Source: CAYWNA01 sp964459305 (GTDB taxonomy: Bacteria > Planctomycetota > Planctomycetia > Pirellulales > Pirellulaceae). From it: a stretch of 34,264 bases of DNA. The translations under genes and the position numbers were made by a program. Position 1 is the first letter of the stretch. The number at the start of each line of letters is the position of its first letter. The DNA is taken from contig CAYWNA010000135.1 in the NCBI GenBank assembly GCA_964459305.1, forward strand, positions 1 to 34,264, read 5' to 3'. The notes beneath the pieces were generated by a model that was given only the letters and a program-made list of their open reading frames with translations, was not told where the DNA came from and did no database searches. This document shows, in pieces, positions 25,525-33,828 of this stretch.

Positions 25525-26853
25525 CTATGCGGCCTTGATTTCTCTTGCCGTCACTAACTCGGCGCGGTGCTCCCAGACTTTCTCGAAAGCGCGAACGACG
25601 TCATCCAGATCGCCTTGCCCCATCGCGGGCGAAAACAGATCGTGGAAGAACAGTTCTGTTTCGTGCATCCGCTCGCAGGTCGGACACAGCCCCTTGGGAT
25701 AGTGAACTTCGCGCGAATTGAACGGAGATCGGAACGGAAATCCTTGTCGTCCCCAAGCGATCTTCTCCTGGAACATCGGCAGTAGGTAAAGCGGTTTGCA
25801 GTAGCCGCTGGAGATCAACACACCCTCCGCCTCTCGCTTGTCCACCACAGCTAGTTCGGCGCGAACGGCGTCGAGAAAATGATTGCGCAACACGGGAGAT
25901 TGCGTACTGTCGAATTTGAAAGGCTGAACGTACAGCGCGCTGACGCACCCCTCTCGCACCGTTGCGGCAGTTATGGGCGGAATCTGCGACAAACGTTCGG
26001 CAAGGTACCGCGCATTCTCCCAACGCGGCCCGAGGAGATCGGCCAGTTTGCGAAGCTGACAACGCGCAATCGCCGCCTGCAGTTCAGTTAGCCGATAGTT
26101 GAACCCCACCAAGTTTGTGAGATCCTCCGTCCCCTTACCTTCCACGACTGCTTCGGCGTGGTTGCGAATGAGCCTGGCGCGATCGGCCAGTGTATCGTCG
26201 TTGGTCACCACGACGCCACCCTCGCCGCAGTGGATGTGTTTATGATAGTTCAAGGAGAACACACCTATGTCGGCAAGCGTTCCGGCCGGTTTTCCGTGGT
26301 AGCTGCCCCCGATCGACTGAGCCGCGTCTTCGATCACCGTCAGACCTTTCCGTTTCGCGATCTCATTGACGACGTTCGCGTGGTACGGATGGCCGAAAAG
26401 ATCGACGATCAGAATGGCTTTCGTGCGATCGGTAATCTGTTGCTCGATGGAAGCGGCGTCGAGGCAGAAATAGTCTTCTTCGATATCGGCAAAGATCGGA
26501 ATACCGCCGTACACGACTGGCGCCGTCGCCGAAGAACACATGGAATAAGGCGTGACAATTACCTCATCGCCCGGCTCGATTCCCGCGGCCCCCACCGCGC
26601 AATACAGCCCCGATGTGGCCGAGTTCACGCCGATCGCATGCTTCACGCCAAAATAGTCCGCCCATTCTTCTTCCAAGGCCCGGACTTGCGGCCCTCCCAT
26701 AAAATGTTCGTGCCAACAGCCGAGATACTTCGAGAGGATTCCTTCGTCCAGTACTTGGTCGACGGCCCGTCTTTCCTCTTCGCCAGTCGTCTTGTAGAAC
26801 GGAAACGGTTTTGTCCGCACGGGATCTCCACCGTGAATAGCCAGTTTCGTCAT
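25525..26853 (-). CDS. DegT/DnrJ/EryC1/StrS-family PLP aminotransferase
   Basis: This 442-residue sugar aminotransferase opens LAIHGGDPVRTKPFPFY, as in the subgroup with scyllo-inosose and keto-sugar aminotransferases. It has NSATSGLYCAVGAAGIEPGD (PLP-phosphate loop), VIEDAAQSIGG (cofactor Asp) and the Schiff-base lysine in LNYHKHIHCGEGG. It converts a keto group to an amine with an amino-acid donor. The start is ATG 26853, with AAAGGAG 9 nt upstream; the longer open frame to 27027 overlaps the neighbouring gene and is rejected. The start follows the upstream stop by one base. The adjacent Gfo/Idh/MocA oxidoreductase probably makes the keto substrate and the downstream GNAT may acylate the product, a trio like WlbA-WlbC-WlbB. 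The exact sugar is unknown. Confidence 0.9.
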   Translation of the reverse strand: MTKLAIHGGDPVRTKPFPFYKTTGEEERRAVDQVLDEGILSKYLGCWHEHFMGGPQVRALEEEWADYFGVKHAIGVNSATSGLYCAVGAAGIEPGDEVIVTPYSMCSSATAPVVYGGIPIFADIEEDYFCLDAASIEQQITDRTKAILIVDLFGHPYHANVVNEIAKRKGLTVIEDAAQSIGGSYHGKPAGTLADIGVFSLNYHKHIHCGEGGVVVTNDDTLADRARLIRNHAEAVVEGKGTEDLTNLVGFNYRLTELQAAIARCQLRKLADLLGPRWENARYLAERLSQIPPITAATVREGCVSALYVQPFKFDSTQSPVLRNHFLDAVRAELAVVDKREAEGVLISSGYCKPLYLLPMFQEKIAWGRQGFPFRSPFNSREVHYPKGLCPTCERMHETELFFHDLFSPAMGQGDLDDVVRAFEKVWEHRAELVTAREIKAA

Positions 26854-26854
26854 C

Positions 26855-28009
26855 TCACGCCACTCCTTTCCGCCGTTTCGATCGACTGTCGACAAGCTGC
26901 CGGAGTTCGCTCTTGACGCGCTCCGTTGCTCGGCCATCGGGCAGGAACGTCTCCGAGCGAGCGAGTTTGTCCGAACCGATATTTGCCCCGAGCAAATACT
27001 GCGACAACACCTCGTCGAACTCCGCAAATTGGTAGACCGCGCGACTGATACCCCAGCGGTTGGTTGGCAACATGTCTTTGGTCCGCAAGCCGGGCTGCAG
27101 GCTAACCACCGGACAGCCCATCAAGCACGCCTCCAGCAGCAGGCATGTGGACATACCAGTGGCCAAATCGGCGGCTGAGACCACAGTCCGTCCGTCTTGT
27201 TCTTTCGAGACGACAATGCCGATCCGTCCGCTAGACAGCCCTCGGTACTCTTGCTCCTCCTCGCGGGGATGAGGGCGCACCAGGAGCGTGATTGATCTGT
27301 CAGCGCGAAGCGACAGACGCTCGAGCGTTGCTGTCAACTCGCACAGAACGGTTTTTTCCGTGTAGCCAGGATGTCGATCGTCGGCATCCGCGTACAGTTC
27401 GGAGATCGGCTGCGACGCGAAAACAACCAGTAGCTCGCGCGGTTCGAGCCTCAGCCATTTACGGATCCGCTCGCGCCGTCTGCGAGTTTCCTCGCCAGAC
27501 GGTGGGCGCACTTCGTCGAACGCCGGTTGTCCAGTGACCTCTAACCGCTCGGCGGGAAATCCCGCGACGATAATCTCTCTCCGAGCGTACTCGTCCATCA
27601 CAGCGATCCGGTCCGGCAACTGTATCCTACCCACCGAATCGCGAAAGCGTTCCTGATAGTTCGACCAGTAGTCGAGCACGACAAGCGAGGGCCTCGCACA
27701 AAGACGCGCCGCCGCAATGAACGTTGTTTCCCAATGTCCCGACTTCCACGACGTGCCCGATAGCAAGCAATCGGCACGCTCGCGAATCAGGATTGCTCGA
27801 CAGGAATCAAGATCCACAGAGCCCTCAAGTTCTCGTGCTGGAAAGCCGCATTGCGTCCAGTATTGCTTCGCGGGCCCGTACGAGTACGCACGAACGACCC
27901 ATCGTGGGTCCACTACCATTTCCGCAATCACCGGGGCGATTGCCTTGGCACCCCCGATGTCCCCCGCCACGGCGACGGCCAAACGTGGCGAGTGATCGTT
28001 CACGCTCAT
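26855..28009 (-). CDS. GT-B-fold-like protein of unassigned family
   Basis: A 385-residue protein opening RLAVAVAGDIGGAKAIAPVI, a Rossmann-type start, with LVVLDYWSNYQERF and a C-terminal donor-site-like segment (AADLATGMSTCLLLEACLMG, then CPVVSLQPG). It resembles the two-domain layout of GT-B enzymes such as UDP-sugar epimerases, PseG-like hydrolases or glycosyltransferases, but no specific family motif decides between them. The start is ATG 28009, with GGAGG 7 nt upstream, overlapping the oxidoreductase stop by 4 nt; the open frame to 28360 is a shadow of that gene. In the operon it may transfer or hydrolyse a nucleotide sugar. Function is not assigned. Confidence 0.75.
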   Translation of the reverse strand: MSVNDHSPRLAVAVAGDIGGAKAIAPVIAEMVVDPRWVVRAYSYGPAKQYWTQCGFPARELEGSVDLDSCRAILIRERADCLLSGTSWKSGHWETTFIAAARLCARPSLVVLDYWSNYQERFRDSVGRIQLPDRIAVMDEYARREIIVAGFPAERLEVTGQPAFDEVRPPSGEETRRRRERIRKWLRLEPRELLVVFASQPISELYADADDRHPGYTEKTVLCELTATLERLSLRADRSITLLVRPHPREEEQEYRGLSSGRIGIVVSKEQDGRTVVSAADLATGMSTCLLLEACLMGCPVVSLQPGLRTKDMLPTNRWGISRAVYQFAEFDEVLSQYLLGANIGSDKLARSETFLPDGRATERVKSELRQLVDSRSKRRKGVA

Positions 28010-29004
28010 ACACGCGCCTCCAAGTGATTCGGCCGAGCGACACTTTCTATCGCAGCCATCGCGATTCCCAAGGCGACGGTTGCGTCCTTGCCGCTGCAAC
28101 TGACGGGAGATCCTTGATCCAGATGGTTCACGATCTGATCCGCGGCGCCCGCCAAAGCGAATTCCTGTCCGCTGAACCGTTGTTCCGATAGTTCGAGAAA
28201 CGTGTATCCCGCCACCTGACTGCCGGAAACCGGCTTGTGGATTTCGATTCGCCTGCCGGAATCCACAATCCGAATTCGACCTGCTGTTCCCAATAGCTCC
28301 ATTTCCCAGATGGTGTAGTCGTGAAGGTTGCAGCCGATCAGGGTCCCTGCGGCTCCGCACGAAAAGGCAAGGCGGACATCAAGCGTCGGATCGGGACCGT
28401 TTTCCGTCAATCGGTCGCGTCCCGAGACGCACTCCACTTCACCCACGAGAAACCGCGCCAGATCGAACCAGTGCGTTCCATTGTGGATCACGCCTTTGGT
28501 GTAGTAGCCATGGACCGTACGGATCCGACCGATCAAACCGTTTTGTAGTTCATGCTTCAGCCGCTGGAAGCCGTCGGCGAACCGACGCGTGTAATTCACC
28601 GCTAGCAGAATGTTTTGATCCTGCGCGGCGGACACCAAACGTTCCGCTTCCTCTATGTTAAGCCCCACTGGCTTCTCCATGAACAACGCTCTACAGTTCG
28701 AAGACGTGAGAATCCGTTCCGCAACGCCCGTGTGTGTCTCGTCCGGCGTGCAAACGCTGATGATGTCCGGGTGTTGCTCGGCCAGCAGGGCTTCCAGGTT
28801 GCGGTAGCAGGCGTCCACGCTCCAGCGCTCGCCGGAGCGAGCGGCCTGTTGCGGATCGCGGTCGCACAAGCCAACCAAATCGATACGATCGCATTCTCGA
28901 TAGGCCTGAGCGTGCGAGTGAACTCCTGGAAACCGATACTCATCGGTGTATGTGCAGCCGATCCTGCCGCAACCAACAATCGCCGCTCGATAACGCTGGG
29001 TCAT
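28006..29004 (-). CDS. Gfo/Idh/MocA-family sugar oxidoreductase
   Basis: A 332-residue NAD(P)-dependent oxidoreductase. The Rossmann fingerprint VGCGRIG is at residues 10-16. The conserved Glu110-Lys111-Pro112 lies in FMEKPVGLN, and the catalytic-region His178 in HNGTHWFDLARFL, with Asp181 near it. The family oxidises or reduces sugar hydroxyls. Next to an aminotransferase it is expected to produce a keto intermediate for amination, as WlbA or WbpB do, but on an unknown sugar. ATG 29004 follows the cytidylyltransferase stop by 3 nt and lacks a strong Shine-Dalgarno, which suggests translational coupling. It overlaps the next gene by 4 nt. Confidence 0.9.
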   Translation of the reverse strand: MTQRYRAAIVGCGRIGCTYTDEYRFPGVHSHAQAYRECDRIDLVGLCDRDPQQAARSGERWSVDACYRNLEALLAEQHPDIISVCTPDETHTGVAERILTSSNCRALFMEKPVGLNIEEAERLVSAAQDQNILLAVNYTRRFADGFQRLKHELQNGLIGRIRTVHGYYTKGVIHNGTHWFDLARFLVGEVECVSGRDRLTENGPDPTLDVRLAFSCGAAGTLIGCNLHDYTIWEMELLGTAGRIRIVDSGRRIEIHKPVSGSQVAGYTFLELSEQRFSGQEFALAGAADQIVNHLDQGSPVSCSGKDATVALGIAMAAIESVARPNHLEARV

Positions 29005-29007
29005 GAT

Positions 29008-29751
29008 TCAAGCACTCTGACGAAGCGGCTTGTGAATTACGTGAGTGTTCAACTGCGCCAGATCTTCGCGTTGGCGAAGGAATTGAAGGATGTCGCCCAA
29101 CGAAAACCGTGGATTCTGCGGATGGAGGTGTTCGAAAATCGCTTTGGTCAAGGCGAAATCATCGGGCGTATCCACGGTCAAGCGTCGCCCAGCGTCCTCG
29201 GCCGGCAGGTCGCTGCTCACGTTCAGAAGCCGAAAACGTTCCGGATGTTCGAAGATGTACAGCGAAACGTGCTCCCGATCGTCCGAATCGTCGGTCAACC
29301 GATCCACTTCCTCGAGTACTGCTGTGGGGAACACTTCCGTATCCATCCCGCGCGGAAAAGTCCGTTCCAGAATATTGGAACAGTAGTCCACCTCGTGCTG
29401 CAGGAATTCCTCGATGACGAGGCCAGAGATATGCGGATCGATCAACGGACAATCGCCGGTGGTTTCCACAATAAGATCGGCGTCGTAGTGCCGCGCGGCT
29501 TTTAGAACGCGATCGAGCACGTCGTCTTCGCTTCCTCGAAAACAGCCCACTTGCAACCGATGGGCCAAATCGACGATGGGGTCACACGAAGGATCCGCCG
29601 TTGTCGCGATGACGATCTCGTCAATCTTCTCAATATATCGCAGTCGCTCGATCATCAATTCCAACAGCGGTCGGCCCAGTACAGGCTTGAGGACCTTGCC
29701 CGGCAGCCGGCTGGAACGCATGCGAGCTTCGATGGTCGCGACGATTCGCAT
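29008..29751 (-). CDS. spsF: Second SpsF-family cytidylyltransferase
   Basis: This 247-residue member of the SpsF family carries IEARMRSSRLPGKVLKPVLG, then IVIATTADPSCDPIV, FRGSEDDVLDRVL, VETTGDCPLIDP and LTVDTPDDFAL. It differs from the pse-operon copy in the signature (EARMRSS against QARMGSS) and in most of its length, so it is a divergent paralog and probably has a different substrate. It would activate an acidic sugar with CTP. The start is ATG 29751, with AAAGGA 9 nt upstream; the frame open to 29910 has no family residues upstream of this Met. It lies 124 nt downstream of the surface-carbohydrate gene in the same orientation. Confidence 0.88.
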   Translation of the reverse strand: MRIVATIEARMRSSRLPGKVLKPVLGRPLLELMIERLRYIEKIDEIVIATTADPSCDPIVDLAHRLQVGCFRGSEDDVLDRVLKAARHYDADLIVETTGDCPLIDPHISGLVIEEFLQHEVDYCSNILERTFPRGMDTEVFPTAVLEEVDRLTDDSDDREHVSLYIFEHPERFRLLNVSSDLPAEDAGRRLTVDTPDDFALTKAIFEHLHPQNPRFSLGDILQFLRQREDLAQLNTHVIHKPLRQSA

Positions 29752-29875
29752 GAGGGGGGTCCTTTCCAAAGCGGATCGAGTGCTAGCGGAATCCGACGAA
29801 GTTCCTCCTAAACGGGCAGGGAGTGTAGCAAAGCGTGGCACGCCGGACAATCTCTTTGCACGTTCTGCGAGCAAT

Positions 29876-31225
29876 TCACGCCGCTGCGGGAAGGTGGGGG
29901 CTCTTCCCAAGGATGGAGTTCATGTGTTTCCTCCAGTAAACTACGTCCACTGGCTTGATCGTCTTATCGTAAATCGCTTGCTTATGGCGATATCTATCGG
30001 GGTTGAATCTTGCCTTTAGCGGTATTAATGGATCGTAGCCGTAGGCTTGCCCCATGCAGTTGAGCAACTTCAGCTTGAGCGACTTGCGCCGATAGGATAT
30101 CGAAAGGCCCTTCCAGCATGGAGACGGGGCTCCATCGACAATCTCCGCGAGCAAGTCGGCGAAACGGCTACTGACCTGTCCATCCGGCGAGTTGCACCAC
30201 TCTGCCAGATGCTCTGCGCGGCCTTGTGCCAGATGCTCGGGCTCACCGTCTTGCAACAGCTTTTCTACTGCGGGGTGCAACTCGTCCGGCGATTCGACCG
30301 TGGTGGTCATGGCCGCCCGCCAGTCGTGGTAGAAGAGAGGGTGCTTTTCCAGCACTAGCTCGATTGTCGGTTTACCCGTAATCCAGGACTCAAGCGTCGT
30401 GGTACACGTTTCGCACGCGATTTCTACATCGCAACGGGTAATCAAATCAGCGATCAGGCTGCTGTTGTCGTAGCTAATCCTGGCTTGGACACGTCTGGAC
30501 AGAGCGTCATGCCATTCAGCGTAGCAGGTGCCGTCTTCGAGAGGATGTGACCGTAAAATAACGTCATGTGGGGTCTCGCGGACAAACCGATCGAGAAACG
30601 CAAAGAACTTCTCTTTCGCGCGCTGGTTGACAGCAATCATCCCGTGATAGTCACGGTAGGAGGGGATGCGGTCCTTCCACGGTGCAAAATGCCTGTCTGC
30701 AAGAGCCGGATCCTTTCCCCAAAACTTCGATAGAGCGAAATTTGTACAGATCAAGATGGTTTTGCGGCCCGCCTTAGAAGTTGAATACCGCGCAAAAGGG
30801 GAAAAATACAAATCAAAACGTGGAACTCCAATAACATGGGTACGACATTTTTCCCCAAGTACCTCAGAGAGAGCATCCGCGTGGGCCTTGTTCCAACAGA
30901 AGAAATGATCGATCTGTGCACCGTTATGAAACTTCGACGCATTAAAGGCTAATACGTCCTTGCTATAGTAAATGCCTTCATTGGGTAGCGCACCAACCAG
31001 CACCCCGCGATCTTTTAGCTCTCGCGAATACTTCACCAAATGGCCACCAGTCAGATGGTTAAATACTATCATATCTGGCCTATATGCGGCCAAGCAGGCT
31101 TTCCAGGCTTCAAGCGGCTCGAGAATCGCCTCGACGCCATGTCTGTCCAGATGGTGTGCGACCAAGGCCAGACCCGGAAGGTCCCGTTTCCTGTTGTCGA
31201 CCAGAAATACGATTCTCTTGTTCAT
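29876..31225 (-). CDS. Surface-carbohydrate biosynthesis protein, GT-B-like
   Basis: This 449-residue protein opens IVFLVDNRKRDLPGLALVAH, typical of proteins annotated as surface carbohydrate biosynthesis factors. Other such features are ALPNEGIYYSKDVL, the HVIGVPRFDLY stretch, LRSHPLEDGTCY and CETCTTTLESWITGKPTIEL, which resembles the donor site of CDP-glycerol/GT-B transferases. It probably transfers or processes a CMP-linked sugar in a surface glycan; this is inferred from family and context. ATG 31225 has AGGTGA about 7 nt upstream. It is the first gene of the minus-strand group. Confidence 0.78.
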   Translation of the reverse strand: MNKRIVFLVDNRKRDLPGLALVAHHLDRHGVEAILEPLEAWKACLAAYRPDMIVFNHLTGGHLVKYSRELKDRGVLVGALPNEGIYYSKDVLAFNASKFHNGAQIDHFFCWNKAHADALSEVLGEKCRTHVIGVPRFDLYFSPFARYSTSKAGRKTILICTNFALSKFWGKDPALADRHFAPWKDRIPSYRDYHGMIAVNQRAKEKFFAFLDRFVRETPHDVILRSHPLEDGTCYAEWHDALSRRVQARISYDNSSLIADLITRCDVEIACETCTTTLESWITGKPTIELVLEKHPLFYHDWRAAMTTTVESPDELHPAVEKLLQDGEPEHLAQGRAEHLAEWCNSPDGQVSSRFADLLAEIVDGAPSPCWKGLSISYRRKSLKLKLLNCMGQAYGYDPLIPLKARFNPDRYRHKQAIYDKTIKPVDVVYWRKHMNSILGKSPHLPAAA

Positions 31226-31549
31226 TGGATGTCACCTGACAGGCTAGAGTACGTTGTCATTTTTCGCTCGGCGAGGACCACTTTTCGGAGCTTGCGGGAG
31301 TCTTGCACCAGGGCATTTCGAGGCCAATTCTTGACATGCTAGCAGTCGCAATACCAGGACCCATGACGACGAAATTTGCCTTGATTTCGCATTCCGCGAA
31401 ACGCCCCCTATACACGAAGGATCTCTCCGTTTGCAATGCCAATATCACATTCCAATGCGTCGGTTTCAGACGATTTCGGCGCTGATTTGGATTGCGATTT
31501 GGGTTACGATTCGCAAGCCGCGCCCAATCCCCCTAAGCTGTGTTGAATA
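31226..31549. other. Divergent intergenic region
   Basis: This 324 nt region between the minus-strand carbohydrate operon and the methyltransferase should hold two divergent promoters. It contains stretches rich in GATT near 31480-31515 but no clear palindrome, repeat, structural RNA or ORF. Confidence 0.5.
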
Positions 31550-32326
31550 ATGAGTGATCGCGACCTTCCATGCCAAGACTGCCGGTGCGAGACCCTGACT
31601 GAGGTGAACAATCGGGCCAACCTGCTCAAGGGAGTGGGAGAGTGGCGGCGTCTCTACGTCGAGGTGATCGACGAGTTGGCCCCTGACGCGGTCGTTGAAC
31701 TCGGCAGTGGCGACCCGGCGTTCCTTCAATGCCTCCCTGACAACGTGCGCAGGCTTGCGCTGGATGCCAACCTGGAGCTGCAGCCGATTTACGATGAAGC
31801 TGCCATCCCGTTTCAGGTGGCCGATTTTGACAGCTCGGGGTTTCAGCTGGCCTGCCAGCCGTTTGGTGTGGCCGTGTGTTCGGACGTGTTCGAACACCTG
31901 TCTTATCCCCACCGCCTGCTTCGCGTCATCCGGGGCGCCTTGAGCGAGGATGGGGTGCTGCTCAGCCACGTGCCCAACGAGTACCGGTGGCGGGATACGC
32001 TGCGCATCATGTTCAATCGTCGCAATTCAGTCTACTTCCACTCCACGTGTGAAGAATGGAACAACCCTCATCTACGGCGTTTCACCGATCTCGGATACCA
32101 ACGCTTTCTGTCCCAGGAATTCACCCACAACCTCAAACTGACATCGCTTGGCTACTCGCGTACGCCGCGGATCTTCGCGGCCCTGCGACTGCCGGTGCCC
32201 TATTGCACTGAACCTGGCCCAACCTATGCCAGCACCAATCAAGCGAGCATGTTCGAACGTCTGCTACACATTAAAGAGCGTCTTCGGAGGCAGGCCAGCC
32301 TTGATCATAACTCCGACAAATGCTAG
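31550..32326 (+). CDS. SAM-dependent class I methyltransferase
   Basis: This 258-residue protein has the AdoMet motif I VVELGSGDPAFLQCL, an acidic second strand (LALDANLE), and motif-II-like VAVCSDVFEHLSYPHRLLRV with GVLLSHVPNEY, as in the Methyltransf_23/11 families. A Cys pair lies at the N-terminus (PCQDCRC). The acceptor is unknown; the location in a glycan region suggests methylation of a sugar or a lipid-linked intermediate. ATG 31550 has no evident Shine-Dalgarno. It is followed by a repeat-containing gap and appears to be transcribed alone. Confidence 0.85.
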   Translation: MSDRDLPCQDCRCETLTEVNNRANLLKGVGEWRRLYVEVIDELAPDAVVELGSGDPAFLQCLPDNVRRLALDANLELQPIYDEAAIPFQVADFDSSGFQLACQPFGVAVCSDVFEHLSYPHRLLRVIRGALSEDGVLLSHVPNEYRWRDTLRIMFNRRNSVYFHSTCEEWNNPHLRRFTDLGYQRFLSQEFTHNLKLTSLGYSRTPRIFAALRLPVPYCTEPGPTYASTNQASMFERLLHIKERLRRQASLDHNSDKC

Positions 32327-32637
32327 CGGCGCTGGTGCGCGGAGCGCGTTTCTAACGTGCCGTAGCTCATCAACTTCCAGACATTGGCACGTTAGAAACG
32401 TGCCCCACGTTGACGAAGCTACGATCAAGGCATCTCTAAGGCGAACCACGTTCGCCTTGTTTTCGTGACCTCGCCAGTGAATGATAGCGGTTGAGGTGCT
32501 TGCGGCGCCGTTCCCGGCTCGCGACATCGCACGAAGCCCGGATCAGGGTCATGAAGAAGAAGTTGCGCAAGTACCTGTTCATCGATGTTCCGCACCGGGA
32601 TCACTACGGTTCTGCGACGGAATGACAAAATCTCCGC
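32327..32637. other. Intergenic region with a palindromic repeat
   Basis: This 311 nt region between the methyltransferase stop and the convergent GT4 gene contains the hairpin repeat at 32347-32404. A 24-codon reading frame at 32551-32625 (starting MKKKLRKYLFIDVPHRD) has no proper ribosome-binding site and is not called; it might be a gene remnant. Confidence 0.55.
32347..32404. repeat. CGTTTCTAACGTGCC inverted repeat with nested hairpin
   Basis: CGTTTCTAACGTGCC (32347-32361) and its exact complement GGCACGTTAGAAACG (32386-32400) face each other across 24 nt. The right arm also forms its own hairpin GGCACGTT-AGA-AACGTGCC (32386-32404). It may double as a terminator for the methyltransferase, but there is no T-run. 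It looks like a REP-type family different from the 15.1 kb repeat. Confidence 0.75.
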
Positions 32638-33828
32638 TCATCCTTCGCCGGCAATTCCAAGGTCGGCAAGGGATTTACGCACAAAGGAGGCGGTGTGATC
32701 GATGTGAAACCGGGCGCGGATTTCGGACTGGAGGGCGGCCAAGTCGAGGGGAGAGACGTTCCACTGTTTCCAAAGATGCGCGAGGCGGGTAGCGATCTCC
32801 GGTGGAGACTTGGGAGGAAAGGCCCATGAGTCCGGAAAGGGAAGCGAGGCGATGATCCCGGTCGTAGAAACGAGGGTGGGAACACCAGCCAGGATCGCTT
32901 CGAGAGGCGCCATGCCAAAGGACTCGGCGCGGGAAGGGTGGATGGCGAGGTCGTAACCGCGGACGAGCTTGGCGAAGCCGTCGACGCGTCCGAGGAACTT
33001 GAAGCTGCTACGGCGGGGACGAGCGAGGAGATCGCCCGCGTCGGCGGGTTCCGTTCCCGTGAAGTCGCAGTGGAGGCCGGGAAAATCCCGGTGGTTCGAC
33101 TCGATGAGGTCGAGGGCTTCGATGAAATCGGTAAATCCCTTGCGCGGCGCCTCGGATCCGATCACGAGGATCCGGTCGGGGAATCCAGCGGGAGGCGGCT
33201 TCGGCGAGTGAAACTCGTCTTCGGTGAAGCCTTCCTCGAAGAGGGCGACATCCTTGTCGGTCCAGGCGCGAACCTTTTCGAGGAGATCGGTGCCCTCCGC
33301 CATCAGGCCGTGGCACTCGTTGCAGCGATACTTGTAGTAATCGCGATTACTCATGCCTGGGGTGCGCAGGATGGCAAGGACGGGAAGGTTTCCGAGTTGC
33401 CGGGAAAGGGCGAGGGCGAGCGGGCATTCCTGGTGGTCGTTGGCAACGAGGGCGCGGGGGCGAATGCTCGATGATTCGAGCCGGCGGGCGGTGTGGCGGG
33501 CAAAGCGCGACAGACCCAACAAGCGGGAGGGCAAGGCGCGGGGGCTGGGAAAGGCCGTAACGACATTCGCGATTTCTCGAGAGATCAACTCCGTGCCAAG
33601 CCAGCCGTTGGCGCCAAGAAGGACGGCCGGACGCAATGGGCGCAGTGTGGCGCTTTGCACCATGCGGGCGAGGGAGGTCTGCGCGCCGGCCCGGCTGGCG
33701 CGCTTTTGCAGGAAGAGGAGGTCAACCGCACCCCGTACGCTCTTGAAGGTGTCGCTTTGCAGCATGCGCGCCAGGCGATGTTGTGCTCCGGCATGCCCGG
33801 TATTTTTCTGCAGTATGAGGATGTCCAT
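32638..33828 (-). CDS. Glycosyltransferase family 4 with a duplicated N-terminus
   Basis: This 396-residue GT-B retaining glycosyltransferase has ILRTPGMSNRDYYKYRCN, then LVIGSEAPRKGFTDFIEAL, and the donor-site segment AIHPSRAESFGMAPLEAI with LAGVPTLVSTTG. It transfers a sugar from a nucleotide donor to a lipid or glycan acceptor in the cytoplasm. Residues 1-34 and 35-68 are two versions of the same N-terminal beta-alpha unit (LQKNTGHAGAQ against LQKRASRAGAQ), so the protein carries an extra first unit. The ATG at 33828 has only a weak purine tract upstream, and the second unit begins with GTT, not a start codon, so the annotated start stands. Acceptor and donor are unknown. Confidence 0.85.
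   Translation of the reverse strand: MDILILQKNTGHAGAQHRLARMLQSDTFKSVRGAVDLLFLQKRASRAGAQTSLARMVQSATLRPLRPAVLLGANGWLGTELISREIANVVTAFPSPRALPSRLLGLSRFARHTARRLESSSIRPRALVANDHQECPLALALSRQLGNLPVLAILRTPGMSNRDYYKYRCNECHGLMAEGTDLLEKVRAWTDKDVALFEEGFTEDEFHSPKPPPAGFPDRILVIGSEAPRKGFTDFIEALDLIESNHRDFPGLHCDFTGTEPADAGDLLARPRRSSFKFLGRVDGFAKLVRGYDLAIHPSRAESFGMAPLEAILAGVPTLVSTTGIIASLPFPDSWAFPPKSPPEIATRLAHLWKQWNVSPLDLAALQSEIRARFHIDHTASFVRKSLADLGIAGEG
33625..33828 (-). repeat. Tandem duplication of the GT4 N-terminal unit
   Basis: Residues 1-34 (33727-33828) and 35-68 (33625-33726) align without gaps, with 18 of 34 identical residues including LQK, AGAQ, LARM and QS. The nucleotide copies are clearly diverged, so this is not a recent slippage event; joining of two paralogous glycosyltransferase genes is more likely. 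Confidence 0.82.

Noticed and set aside
26158..26916. 252-codon + strand ORF opposite the DegT aminotransferase
   Set aside because: It is antisense to a gene with clear PLP-enzyme motifs and has no motif of its own.
32551..32625. 24-codon frame starting MKKKLRKYLFIDVPHRD
   Set aside because: It looks protein-like but is too short and lacks a ribosome-binding site; it may be a remnant, which cannot be shown here.
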